Part shown: in pieces, positions 50,714-59,225 of the stretch
Position numbering within the stretch: position 1 is the first letter of the stretch
Layout of the letters: the number at the start of each line of letters is the position of its first letter
From: Curtobacterium sp. MCBA15_012
GTDB taxonomy: Bacteria; Actinomycetota; Actinomycetes; Actinomycetales; Microbacteriaceae
Assembly (NCBI RefSeq): GCF_001864935.2
Contig: NZ_CP126267.1
Span: 2,666,001 to 2,730,000 of the forward strand
Direction of reading: 5' to 3'
DNA: 64,000 nt
Made by a program: the position numbers and the translations under genes
The notes under the pieces: generated by a model
Told to the model about the DNA's origin: nothing
The model's database searches: none
The model's input: the letters and a program-made list of their open reading frames with translations, nothing else

Positions 50714-51712
50714 CTACGCCCGGCGCCGCACGCGGGGGTCGACGAACGCGTAGACGACGTCGACGACCAGGTTCGCCGTGACGATGAGCAGCGCCGAGAA
50801 CACCGTGAACCCGACGACCACCTGCAGGTCCAGGGACCGCACCGCGTCGATGAGCAGCGCGCCGAGGCCCTGCATCGAGAACACCTTCTCGGTGATGACC
50901 GCCCCGCCGAGCAGCGAACCGAGGTCGAGCCCGAACAGCGTGACCACGGGCAGGATCGCCGTCCGGAGCCCGTGCCGCACGACGACCTGGCGTTCGCGCA
51001 GGCCCTTGGCCCGGGCGGTCCGCACGAAGTCCTGCGACATCGACTCGAGCATCTCGCCGCGGGTGAGCCGGGCGTAGATCGCGGCGCTGATGAACGCGAG
51101 GACGCACCACGGCAGCACCAGGTGCACGAACCAGCCGACCGGGTCCTCGGCGAACGGCACGTACCCGCTGGTCGGCAGCCACCCGAGGGTGAACCCGAAC
51201 AGCAGGATCGCGAGCAGTCCGATCAGGTACGCGGGCGAGGACACCCCGGCGACCGCGACGGTCATCACGGCGCGGTCGGCGAGCGACCCGCGGCGCAGGG
51301 CCGACACGGTCCCGCCGGCGACCCCGACCACGAGCCAGAGCACGGCGGCACCGACCGCGATCGACGCGGTGACGGGCAGGCGCGACGTGATGAGGTTCGT
51401 GACCGAGTCGTGCAGCTGGAACGAGTACCCGAAGCAGGGCGCCGCGCAGCTGATCGTCGAGGCACCGGAGCCGAACGTGCGCCCGGCGAAGATGCCCGCC
51501 AGGTACGCGCCGAACTGGGCGATCCAGGGCTTGTCGGTCCCGAGGAACGACTGCACGTCGGCCAGGCGCTCGGGCGTGCACGGCTTGTCGCAGATGGCCT
51601 GTGCCGGGTTGGTCGGCAGGAGCATGAACAGCGCGTACGTGACGGCCGCGACGACGAGCAGCACGACGACCGCGCCGAGCACGCGGACGGCCAGGAAGCG
51701 GAGGGCGTTCAC
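50714..51712 (-). CDS. Peptide/nickel-type ABC permease (DppB-like)
   Basis: 332 aa, about six membrane helices, GTG overlapping the preceding stop by 4 bp. The EAA-loop motif is SQDFVRTARAKGLRERQVVVRHGLRTAILPVVT. A Cys-containing periplasmic loop (ICDKPCTPERL ... ISCAAPC) inserted after helix 1 is longer than usual and may be disulfide-bonded. Last gene of the operon; followed by the hairpin at 50597. Confidence 0.92.
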   Translation of the reverse strand: MNALRFLAVRVLGAVVVLLVVAAVTYALFMLLPTNPAQAICDKPCTPERLADVQSFLGTDKPWIAQFGAYLAGIFAGRTFGSGASTISCAAPCFGYSFQLHDSVTNLITSRLPVTASIAVGAAVLWLVVGVAGGTVSALRRGSLADRAVMTVAVAGVSSPAYLIGLLAILLFGFTLGWLPTSGYVPFAEDPVGWFVHLVLPWCVLAFISAAIYARLTRGEMLESMSQDFVRTARAKGLRERQVVVRHGLRTAILPVVTLFGLDLGSLLGGAVITEKVFSMQGLGALLIDAVRSLDLQVVVGFTVFSALLIVTANLVVDVVYAFVDPRVRRRA

Positions 51713-52647
51713 CGGGCACCTCCGCGCGGGTCGAGGGCGTCGCGCAGGGCGTCACCGAGCACGTTGAAGGCCAGGGTGATGAGGAACAGGGCGGCTCCGG
51801 GGAAGACGAGGTACATCGGGTCGGTCTGCACCCAGCCGATCGCGTCGCCGATGCTCCGACCCCACGAGGGCGTCGGCGGCGTGACCCCGACGGCGAGGAA
51901 CGACAGCGCGGCCTCGGCGCCGATCATCGACGGGATCGAGATCGTGGCGTAGACGGTGATCGTGGCGGAGAGGTTCGGCAGCAGCTGCGTCCGGATGACG
52001 TGCCAGCGGCCGGCACCCATCGCGGTCGAAGCGACGACGTAGTTCCGGGTGACGAGGGACAGCGTCTGCCCGCGCACGACCCGGGCGACGGCCGGCCAGC
52101 CGAAGAACCCGATCACGAGGACGACGAGCAGCGGCTTCGGGAACGACGTCGGCACGACCGCGGTCAGCGCGATCATGAACACCAACGACGGGAAGCCGAA
52201 GATGACGTCGACGACCCGGGACAGCACCCGGTCGTACCAGCCGCCCAGGAACCCGGTCGTGACGCCGACGAGCACGCCGATCACGATCGACATCGCGGTC
52301 GCGGCGATCCCGATGCCGAGCGAGGTCCTGGCGCCGTACGTGACGATCGCGAACAGGTCCCGGCCGGTCAGCGGCTCGACGCCGAACCAGTGCGTGCCGC
52401 TCACGCCGCCCGCGGGACCGCGCGGGGCGCCGAAGTCGTTCAGCGCGTCGACGTGGTACCGGTACGGGTCCTGCCCGCTCACCGCGGCGATGAGCGGCGC
52501 GGCGAGGGCGACGACCACGAACAGCGCGATCACCACGGCGGCCACGACCGCCCACCGGTCCCGGGCGACGCGACGCACGACGGCACGGAAGCCGGTCGTC
52601 CGTCCGCTGGCCACGGGGACCGGGCTGTCGACGACGTTCGCGGTCAC
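51709..52647 (-). CDS. Peptide/nickel-type ABC permease (DppC-like)
   Basis: 312 aa, GTG start overlapping the ATPase stop by 4 bp. N-terminal cytosolic segment about 30 aa, then helices; the EAA loop reads TRNYVVASTAMGAGRWHVIRTQLLPNL and the C-terminus NVLGDALRDALDPR is typical of DppC. It pairs with the DppB-like subunit. Confidence 0.92.
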   Translation of the reverse strand: MTANVVDSPVPVASGRTTGFRAVVRRVARDRWAVVAAVVIALFVVVALAAPLIAAVSGQDPYRYHVDALNDFGAPRGPAGGVSGTHWFGVEPLTGRDLFAIVTYGARTSLGIGIAATAMSIVIGVLVGVTTGFLGGWYDRVLSRVVDVIFGFPSLVFMIALTAVVPTSFPKPLLVVLVIGFFGWPAVARVVRGQTLSLVTRNYVVASTAMGAGRWHVIRTQLLPNLSATITVYATISIPSMIGAEAALSFLAVGVTPPTPSWGRSIGDAIGWVQTDPMYLVFPGAALFLITLAFNVLGDALRDALDPRGGAR

Positions 52648-54395
52648 GGTGCCACTCCTTCCCACGCACGCCAGGCGGCCCGGCGCTCGGCCTGCCGTGC
52701 CGGGTCGGCGACCGGCGCCGCGGCGAGCAGCATGCGCGTGTAGTCCTGCTGCGGGTCGTCGAGGACCCGCTCGGTGGTGCCCCGCTCGACGATCCGGCCG
52801 CCGTGCAGCACGACGACCTCGTCCGCGAGCTGCCGGACGACGGCGAGGTCGTGGCTGACGAGCAGCATGCCGAAGCCGAACTCGTCCTGCAGGTCGGCGA
52901 GCAGGTCGAGCACGGCCGCCTGCACGGTGACGTCGAGGGCGCTCGTGGGCTCGTCGGCGATCACGAGCGCGGGGCGGAGGGCGAGCGCCCGGGCCACGGC
53001 CACGCGCTGGCGCTGCCCGCCCGAGAGCTGGTGCGGGAACCGCTCGGCCCACGTCGGGTCGAGCTGGACCGCGGCGAGGAGCTCGGCCACGCGCGCAGCC
53101 CGGTCGGCGGGTGACGCCGCCGTGTGCACCAGGAGCGGCTCGGCGATGCTCCACCCGATCGTCTGCCGCGGGTTGAGCGACGACGCCGGGTCCTGGAAGA
53201 CGATGCCGACGCGGCTGCGGAGCTCGCGCAGCCGCCTGCCGCGGGCGGTGCGGAGGTCGCTGCCGTCCACCTCGACGCTGCCGTGCACGACGGGGACGAG
53301 CCCGGCGAGCGCGCGCCCGATGGTCGACTTGCCGGAACCGGACTCCCCCACGAGCCCGAGCGTCCGCCCGGCCTGCAGGTCGAGGTCGATGCCGCTGACG
53401 GTCGGCGCACCACGGCGCGCGTAGCGCACGGCGACGTCGCGCAGGCGCGCGACGACCGGACGGGAGGCGCGGCTCGCCTCCGTCGCGTCGCCCACGTCCG
53501 TCCCGGGTCGCGCGACCGAAGTGGCGGACCCGTCACGGGCCTCCCCGCCGGCGTCCGTCCCGGGACGTGTGACCGACGTGGCGGACGCGGCACGCGCCTC
53601 CCGGCCGCTGCCCGTCTCGAGGACCGGCACCGCGTCGAGCAGCTGCCGCGTGTACGCGGCGGCGGGCCGGGCGAAGACGTCGACGACCGAGCCGGTCTCG
53701 ACGGGGTCGCCCCGGCGCATCACGAGCACCTCGTCGGCGACGTCCGCGACCACGCCCATGTCGTGCGTGATGAGCAGGACGGCGAGCGAGCGCTCGACGC
53801 CGAGCCGACGGAGCAGGTCGAGGATCCCGGCCTGCACGGTGACGTCGAGCGCCGTCGTCGGCTCGTCCGCGATGAGCGCCACCGGGTCGCCCGCGAGCGC
53901 CATCGCGATCATCGCGCGCTGCAGCTGGCCACCGGAGAGCTCGTGCGGGTAGGCCTTCCGGATCCGCTGCGGGTCGTCGAGTCCGGCGGACCGCAGGAGC
54001 TCGTCGACGCGGGCCGAGACCCCGGCGCGGTCGAGGTCGGTCGGGTGCGCGCGGACGGCCTCGGCGATCTGCGTGCCGATCGACAGGACCGGCGTGAACG
54101 AGTTCATCGGCTCCTGGAACACCACGCCGATGCCGGCGCCGCGGACCGCCCGGAGCCGGTCCGCCGAGGCGCCCACGAGCTCGTCGCCGCGGAACCGGAC
54201 GCTGCCGCTGACCCGAGCCTCGGGTGGGAGCAGACCGAGCACGCTCATCGCGCTCACGGACTTGCCCGACCCGGACTCGCCGACGAGCGCGAGCACCCGG
54301 CCGGGTGTCAGGGCGAAGGAGACGTCACGGACGACGGGCTCCGCGTCGCCGAACGCGACGCGGAGCCCCTCGACCTCGAGCAGCGGCGCACTCAC
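52644..54395 (-). CDS. Fused double ABC ATPase (DppD-DppF) with repeat-derived linker
   Basis: 583 aa containing two complete nucleotide-binding domains: Walker A GESGSGKS, LSGGQLQR and LIADEPTTALD in the first half; GESGSGKS, LSGGQRQR and VIADEPTSALD in the second. Each is a standard DppD or DppF, joined by a linker of about 60 aa. The linker (about residues 264-315) has two near-repeats (ATSVTRPGTDAGG, ATSVARPGTDVGD), and its DNA (53458-53603) starts and ends with arms of the dispersed hairpin. It energises the DppBC-like permease. Confidence 0.93.
   Translation of the reverse strand: MSAPLLEVEGLRVAFGDAEPVVRDVSFALTPGRVLALVGESGSGKSVSAMSVLGLLPPEARVSGSVRFRGDELVGASADRLRAVRGAGIGVVFQEPMNSFTPVLSIGTQIAEAVRAHPTDLDRAGVSARVDELLRSAGLDDPQRIRKAYPHELSGGQLQRAMIAMALAGDPVALIADEPTTALDVTVQAGILDLLRRLGVERSLAVLLITHDMGVVADVADEVLVMRRGDPVETGSVVDVFARPAAAYTRQLLDAVPVLETGSGREARAASATSVTRPGTDAGGEARDGSATSVARPGTDVGDATEASRASRPVVARLRDVAVRYARRGAPTVSGIDLDLQAGRTLGLVGESGSGKSTIGRALAGLVPVVHGSVEVDGSDLRTARGRRLRELRSRVGIVFQDPASSLNPRQTIGWSIAEPLLVHTAASPADRAARVAELLAAVQLDPTWAERFPHQLSGGQRQRVAVARALALRPALVIADEPTSALDVTVQAAVLDLLADLQDEFGFGMLLVSHDLAVVRQLADEVVVLHGGRIVERGTTERVLDDPQQDYTRMLLAAAPVADPARQAERRAAWRAWEGVAP
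53458..53603. repeat. Dispersed-hairpin arms inside the ATPase coding region
   Basis: GGACGGGAGGCGCGG (53458-53472) and CACGCGCCTCCCGG (53590-53603) are the two arms of the intergenic element, here separated by a roughly 57-bp imperfect tandem duplication (GTCCGTCCCGGG ... GTGGCGGAC twice). All lies within the linker of the fused ATPase and keeps the reading frame. Confidence 0.75.
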
Positions 54396-56059
54396 TTCGC
54401 GAGCGAGACCTTGAGGTAGTTCGGGTACGCCGGGAAGTCCGCGATCCGGAAGTTCTCGACGTTCGAGCCGGCCAGGAAGGACTGCTTCGCGTAGATCAGC
54501 GGGACGACGGGTGCGTCGGCCATGATCTTCCGGTCGGCCTCGGCCCAGAGCTGCTGGGCGTCGGACTGGTCGATCGTGCCGGTGGCCTTCGCGATGAGGG
54601 CGTCGACCTCGGGGTTGCTGTACTTCGAGACGTTGTAGCCGCCCCCGCCGATCTGCGAGGAGTCGTACAGCGGCTGCAGGTTGGCGTTCGCGCTCGGGAA
54701 GTCCGGCTGCCAGCTCGACAGCGACAGGTCGAAGTCGGTGCCGTTCGTGGTCGCCTGCGTGAAGGAGTCGTAGTCGAGCGGCTTCAGCGTGACCTGGATC
54801 CCGACGCGCTTCAGGCCGGCCTGGAGCGCCTGCGCCTGTGCGAGGTACGTCGGGTCGTTCTGGGTGACGAGCGTGAGGTTCAGGTCGGTGGCACCGGCCT
54901 CCTTGAGGAGCGCCTTCGCCTTGTCGACGTCACCGGTGGGGCTCGTCTTGTAGAGGTCGTAGTCCTTGCGGCCCGCGATGCCGGGCGTGATGAGCGTCGA
55001 GGCGTACTCGCCGGCCAGTGCACCACCGGCGGCGATGCGGAACGACTTGCGGTCCACGGCGTACTGCAGCGCCCGGCGCACCTTGAGGTCCTGGAGCTGG
55101 CCGCGCTGCGTGTTGATCGCCATGTAGGTGATCGGGCCGGCCTTGCTCGTCGCGAGGCGGTCCTGCGCGGAGGGGTTCGCGCGGACCTGGTTGAGTTCGG
55201 CGGCGCCGAGGTAGATCGCGCCGAACGAGTCCTTGGCGTCACCGTTGTCGGCGATCAGGCTCTGGGTGGTGGTCGAGGCGTCCTGCGACTCCTTGAACAC
55301 GATCTTCGACGGGCCCGCGGTGCGGATGCTGTCGGTCTTCGCGCTCCACTCCTTGTTGCGGACGAGCGTGACCTGCGAGCCCTGCGTGTTCGACTGGACC
55401 TGGTACGGGCCGGAGGACACGGGCTTGGCGTCGTACGCACCGGTGTCCGTGCCCTGGCCCTCGGGGACGGGGGCGAACGCCGGCATCGAGGCGAGCCACG
55501 GCCAGTCGCCGTACGCGCTGTCCAGCTTGAAGACGATGGTCTTGTCGTCCGGGGTCTCGATGCTGTCGAGGGTCTTCCCCTCGAACGGCCCCTGGTACTC
55601 GCTACCGCCGACGAGCAGCGACTTGTGGTAGCTCAGGCCACCGGTCAGGTTCGGGGCGAACGAGCGCTCGATCCCCCACTTGACGTCCTTGGTGGTGATC
55701 GGTGTGCCGTCCTGGAACTTCAGGCCGTCCTTGAGCGTGTACGTCCAGGTCTTGCCACCGTCGCTCGACTCGCCCGTCGTGGTGGCGAGGTCCGGCACGA
55801 CCTTCGCGGTCTTGCCGGGCTCGACGTCCCACGTGGTGAGCCGCCGTGCGACGAGACCCATCGACGTGATCCCGAGGCTCTGGCTCGTCGCCGGGTCGAA
55901 GTGCAGCGCGGTCTGGGGCGTGAGGATGTTGAGCGTCCCGCCCTTGCTCGTGCCGGCGGACGCGTCGTCCGAGGCGCTGCCGCCCGTGCAGCCCGTCAGC
56001 ACCAGGGCTGCGGCTGCGGCGACGGCCGCGGTGATCGTCAAGCGCTTGGGGCGGTGCAT
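54392..56059 (-). CDS. Peptide/nickel-type ABC substrate-binding lipoprotein (family 5)
   Basis: 555 aa from ATG 56059. Lipobox LVLTGC, C24. Body has the family 5 signatures GGTLNILTPQTALHFDPA, WTYTLKDGLKFQDGTPITTKDVKWGIERSF and LKVRRALQYAVDRKSF. It captures an oligopeptide or similar ligand. First gene of the operon SBP, fused ATPase, DppC, DppB; all three junctions overlap by 4 bp. Confidence 0.93.
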   Translation of the reverse strand: MHRPKRLTITAAVAAAAALVLTGCTGGSASDDASAGTSKGGTLNILTPQTALHFDPATSQSLGITSMGLVARRLTTWDVEPGKTAKVVPDLATTTGESSDGGKTWTYTLKDGLKFQDGTPITTKDVKWGIERSFAPNLTGGLSYHKSLLVGGSEYQGPFEGKTLDSIETPDDKTIVFKLDSAYGDWPWLASMPAFAPVPEGQGTDTGAYDAKPVSSGPYQVQSNTQGSQVTLVRNKEWSAKTDSIRTAGPSKIVFKESQDASTTTQSLIADNGDAKDSFGAIYLGAAELNQVRANPSAQDRLATSKAGPITYMAINTQRGQLQDLKVRRALQYAVDRKSFRIAAGGALAGEYASTLITPGIAGRKDYDLYKTSPTGDVDKAKALLKEAGATDLNLTLVTQNDPTYLAQAQALQAGLKRVGIQVTLKPLDYDSFTQATTNGTDFDLSLSSWQPDFPSANANLQPLYDSSQIGGGGYNVSKYSNPEVDALIAKATGTIDQSDAQQLWAEADRKIMADAPVVPLIYAKQSFLAGSNVENFRIADFPAYPNYLKVSLAK

Positions 56060-56205
56060 GGCGTGCTGCTCCTCGTGGGGGGGTCGTGGGGGTGGCTGCC
56101 GCGGCTGGGCGGCTGGCGCCGTCGGTTCGGGTGGCCGGGCGGCGTCCATCCTGACACCGTGCCGCGCGGGCGTCCGAACCCCGCGGGGTCCGGACGACAC
56201 GGGGC

Positions 56206-56235
56206 GCAACATTGCAGGACGCAACAGTGTCGGAC
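56206..56235 (-). promoter_or_regulatory. 15-bp direct repeat upstream of peptide transporter operon
   Basis: GCAACATTGCAGGAC (56206-56220) and GCAACAGTGTCGGAC (56221-56235), with a third partial GCAACG at 56243, in the 297-bp gap upstream of the binding-protein gene. AT-rich locally and head-to-tail, so it may hold the promoter or an operator. A left half-arm of the dispersed hairpin (GGGAGGCGCGGTGC, 56281-56294) lies further up. No gene is in the gap. Confidence 0.4.
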
Positions 56236-56356
56236 CCGAGGTGCAACGCGGGTGCGTGCCGGGTATTCCCCGGTGGGTCCGGGAGGCGCGGTGCGGCGCC
56301 GCTGGGCCGGTCGCGGCGCGCGGGTGGTCCGGTCGGGCGCGGGGGCGCGCCGCGGC

Positions 56357-57637
56357 TCAGGTGGTCGGGAGCGCGCGGGCGGCCCGTGTGGCGACGGCGG
56401 CCACGGCGAGCGCCGCGCCGAGGAACACCACCGCCAGGATCGCCCACCCGACCGTCCCCATGTCGATCGCCGTGACCGTGACGACGGTCGGCGCGAGCAT
56501 CGCCGCCACGGCGTAGCCGGTGCCGTACACGCCCTGGTAGGCACCGATCCGGTCGGCCGGTGCGAGCTCGAAGCTCAGCGCCCACCCGGCTGCGCTCGAG
56601 GTGATCTCGGCGAGCGAGTGCGCGACCGCCGCCACGACCAACACGGCCGCCGCGACCGCGACCGGCACCCAGTCGTCCCCGCGCACCCACCCGGCCGCCG
56701 CCCACAGCCCGCACGCGACCGCCATCACCCAGCCGGCGTGCCGCATCACCCGCGCCGCGCCCGCCACGGTGTCGGTACCGCGGCTCATCCGCACCTGGAG
56801 CAGGACCACGGCCACGGTGTTCACGAGCAGGAGCGGCGACACGAGCACGTCCGGTGCGACCGTGTGCTGGACGACCCAGAGCGGCACCGCGACCTCGAAC
56901 AGTCCGAACTGCATGCCGAACACGCCCGTCAGGGCCGACACCGCGAGGAACCGCACGTCACGGTAGGGGCTGCGGCCCGCGGGCTCCCGGCGGAGGATCG
57001 TGCCGGTGTCGGTGCGCTCGGCGGGGGCGGGGTCGACGCGTGCCGCCCGGAGTCCGGCGACGAGGAACGCCGACGAGACGAAGAGCAGCCCCGACACGAC
57101 CATCGTCACGCGGTACGCCTCGCCCGTCCCGATCGCGAGGGGGATCGCCGCGAGCGCCGTACCGACGCCGATGCCGACGTTCGTCACGGTGCGCATGGTC
57201 GCGCGCACCCGGACGCGGTCCGGTCCCGGGAAGGCCCGGCCGACCGCGGCACTGCGGACCGAGCCGCCGCCCTGCTGCGCGAGCGTGACGACCGAGGCCG
57301 TGAGGATCAGCGTCGGGAGGTCGTGCACGAGCACGTAGGCGACCAGCGCCGTGCCCTGGACGACGTGCAGCCAGACGAGCATGCGACGGGCGCTGTACCG
57401 GTCGGCCAGGTGCCCGAAGACCAGCGAGGACGCGACGCCGACCGCACCGGCCACCGTGAGCCCGAGGCCGACCGCGACCGGGGGGATGCCGACGATCGTG
57501 ATGAGGTAGAGCGACGTCAGCGTGAAGAAGGCGCCGCGGCCCAGGGTGTCGACGAGCGTGACGGTGAGCAGGCGTCGGAGCGTGGTGTCCCGGCGGACGA
57601 GTTCGCGGATCGGGACCTGCTGCTCGGCGGTGCTCAT
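56357..57637 (-). CDS. MFS transporter
   Basis: 426 aa with about 12 hydrophobic segments. The loop 2-3 motif appears as GHLADRYSARRMLV (G-x-x-x-D-R-x-x-x-R). Start ATG 57637 (STAEQQVPIRELV). It is divergent from an ArsR-like gene with 55 bp between starts, so it is probably under that regulator's control and may export a toxic compound. Substrate unknown. Confidence 0.88.
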   Translation of the reverse strand: MSTAEQQVPIRELVRRDTTLRRLLTVTLVDTLGRGAFFTLTSLYLITIVGIPPVAVGLGLTVAGAVGVASSLVFGHLADRYSARRMLVWLHVVQGTALVAYVLVHDLPTLILTASVVTLAQQGGGSVRSAAVGRAFPGPDRVRVRATMRTVTNVGIGVGTALAAIPLAIGTGEAYRVTMVVSGLLFVSSAFLVAGLRAARVDPAPAERTDTGTILRREPAGRSPYRDVRFLAVSALTGVFGMQFGLFEVAVPLWVVQHTVAPDVLVSPLLLVNTVAVVLLQVRMSRGTDTVAGAARVMRHAGWVMAVACGLWAAAGWVRGDDWVPVAVAAAVLVVAAVAHSLAEITSSAAGWALSFELAPADRIGAYQGVYGTGYAVAAMLAPTVVTVTAIDMGTVGWAILAVVFLGAALAVAAVATRAARALPTT

Positions 57638-57678
57638 CCCACAGTTCTGGCAGGGACGGGGTGCCGGGCGAACGGATG

Positions 57679-57684
57679 TAGGTT
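57679..57684 (+). promoter_or_regulatory. Leaderless-type -10 box (TAGGTT)
   Basis: TAGGTT, 8 nt, ATG 57693. Confidence 0.45.
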
Positions 57685-57692
57685 CGGGCTTC

Positions 57693-58649
57693 ATGATCCG
57701 CTACCGCCTCGAACCGTCGGACGTGTCGGCCGTCCGGTTCGGGATCTCGCCGCTGTCCGAACTCGGGCTCGGACTCCGCGCGTTCCGGGAGCCGGAGCGG
57801 TACCCGTTGCAGCGCCCGTGGACCGACCGCGTCGCGGGGGTCCTGCCGTTGCTCGACCGCGAGGTCCTGTCCGGGCTCGTCGACGACCGCCGGTGGGTGG
57901 CGGACTTCGTGAACCCGCGGCCCGACTCACCGCTGACGTCGTTCGACGACGAGCTCCGTGCCCTCGGTCGGATCCGGCCGGAGCGACTCCGCGGGGACCT
58001 CGAGCGCGTGCACGGCACGGTCCCCGCGGTGTTCACCGGACGCCACGACCGCGTGGTCGAACGGCTCCAGCAGGCCCTCGCGACGACGTGGGAGCTGTGC
58101 TTCGCGCCGTACTGGCCGCGGATGCGCCGCGTGCTGCAGGCGGACGTCACCCACCGCGGCCGGGTCGCTGCGCACGAGGGGGTCGGCGCGGTGCTCGCCG
58201 GGCTGTCCGAGAGCGTGCGGTTCGACGGCCGGCACGTGGACGTCCGCCTGAGCAGTCCGATCGCCCGGGACCGGCCCGTGCAGGGCGAGGGGCTCACGCT
58301 CGTGCCGTCCGTGTTCGTCGTCCGGGCGTCGACGCCGATCGACGACGACCTGCCCCCGACGGTGATGTACCCGGCCCGCGGGCAGGGCGCCATGTGGTCG
58401 ACCGCGTCCCACCCCGACGCCGGAGCCGTGCGGGACCTGCTCGGCCGGACCCGGGCGGCGCTGCTCGAGGCCCTGGGCGAGCCGTCGTCCTCGACCGACC
58501 TGGCGATGCGCTTCGGGGTGTCGACGTCGGCAGTGAACCAGCACCTGCGCGTGATGGAGCGCGGCGGGCTGCTCAACCGCACGCGGTACGGCCGGGCGGT
58601 CCTGTACTACCGCAGCACGGTCGGCGACGCACTCCTCCGGCGGGAGTGA
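57693..58649 (+). CDS. ArsR-like regulator with DUF5937-type N-terminal domain
   Basis: 318 aa. N-terminal 220 aa begin MIRYRLEPSDVSAVRFGISPLSELGLGLRAFREPERYPLQRPW, the pattern of actinobacterial DUF5937/ArsR proteins. A C-terminal winged helix covers about residues 245-318: LGEPSSSTDLAMRFGVSTSAVNQHLRVMERGGLLNRTRYGRAVLYYRSTVGDALL. Usually found next to an MFS exporter, as here (divergent). Probably a repressor of it. Confidence 0.85.
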   Translation: MIRYRLEPSDVSAVRFGISPLSELGLGLRAFREPERYPLQRPWTDRVAGVLPLLDREVLSGLVDDRRWVADFVNPRPDSPLTSFDDELRALGRIRPERLRGDLERVHGTVPAVFTGRHDRVVERLQQALATTWELCFAPYWPRMRRVLQADVTHRGRVAAHEGVGAVLAGLSESVRFDGRHVDVRLSSPIARDRPVQGEGLTLVPSVFVVRASTPIDDDLPPTVMYPARGQGAMWSTASHPDAGAVRDLLGRTRAALLEALGEPSSSTDLAMRFGVSTSAVNQHLRVMERGGLLNRTRYGRAVLYYRSTVGDALLRRE

Positions 58650-58659
58650 CCGCCGCCCC

Positions 58660-59181
58660 TCAGTCCTCGGGGTCGAGCCGCCCCAGCCACGAGCGCAGCA
58701 CGTCCTGGAGCAGCCGCTGCTCACGCGCGGGGACCAGGTCGAGCAGTCGCCGCTCGTTCGCCATGTGCGCCGTGAAGGCCGCGTCGATCAGCTGCAGCCC
58801 GGCCGCTGTGAGGCGCACCGCCCGGCCCCGACCGTCGGCGTCGCTCACACGCCGCACCACGAGCCCGGAACGTTCGAGCCGGTCGAGCCGTTTCGTCATC
58901 CCACCGCTCGTCACCATCGTGGAGGCGGCGAGGTCGCCGGCGCTCCGCTCGTAGGGTGCCCCGGCCCGACGCAGCGCCGCCAGGACGTCGAACTCCCCTT
59001 CGCTGAGGCCGTGCTCGGCGTACACGGCAGTGATCTCCTCGGTGAGCCGCGCCGCCAACCGGTGCAGGCGTCCGACGACCCCCTGCGGCGCGACGTCGAC
59101 GTCGGGACGCTCGCGGCGCCACTCCTCCTGGATGCGCGCGACCCGGTCCTGGCGTTCGTCGTCTCCGTCCACGAGCACCAC
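58660..59181 (-). CDS. MarR-family regulator
   Basis: 173 aa from GTG 59181, chosen because GGAAGG lies 4 nt upstream; an ATG at 59214 inside the palindrome has no ribosome site or -10 at leaderless distance. Winged helix: LSEGEFDVLAALRRAGAPYERSAGDLAASTMVTSGGMTKRLDRLERSGLVVRRVSDADGRGRAVRLTAAG. Divergent from an EamA transporter. The 24-bp palindrome at 59202 overlaps both promoters. Confidence 0.88.
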   Translation of the reverse strand: MVLVDGDDERQDRVARIQEEWRRERPDVDVAPQGVVGRLHRLAARLTEEITAVYAEHGLSEGEFDVLAALRRAGAPYERSAGDLAASTMVTSGGMTKRLDRLERSGLVVRRVSDADGRGRAVRLTAAGLQLIDAAFTAHMANERRLLDLVPAREQRLLQDVLRSWLGRLDPED

Positions 59182-59199
59182 TGTACCTTCCCGGGAAGC

Positions 59200-59205
59200 T
59201 ATGTT
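59200..59205 (+). promoter_or_regulatory. Leaderless-type -10 box (TATGTT) of the EamA gene
   Basis: TATGTT, 7 nt, ATG 59213. It overlaps the left end of the MarR operator. Confidence 0.55.
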
Positions 59206-59225
59206 GTCTTCCATGGAAGACAACA
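59202..59225. promoter_or_regulatory. Perfect 24-bp palindrome, MarR operator
   Basis: Half-site TGTTGTCTTCCA with its exact complement. It covers the EamA start codon and -10 and, on the other strand, the -35 (TTGTCT) of a promoter whose TAGCTT -10 follows after 16 nt toward the MarR gene. A dimer bound here would block both. Confidence 0.8.

Noticed and set aside
59182..59214. MEDN start of the MarR gene at ATG 59214
   Set aside because: It lies inside the palindrome, lacks a ribosome site and a -10 at leaderless distance; GTG 59181 has GGAAGG in place.
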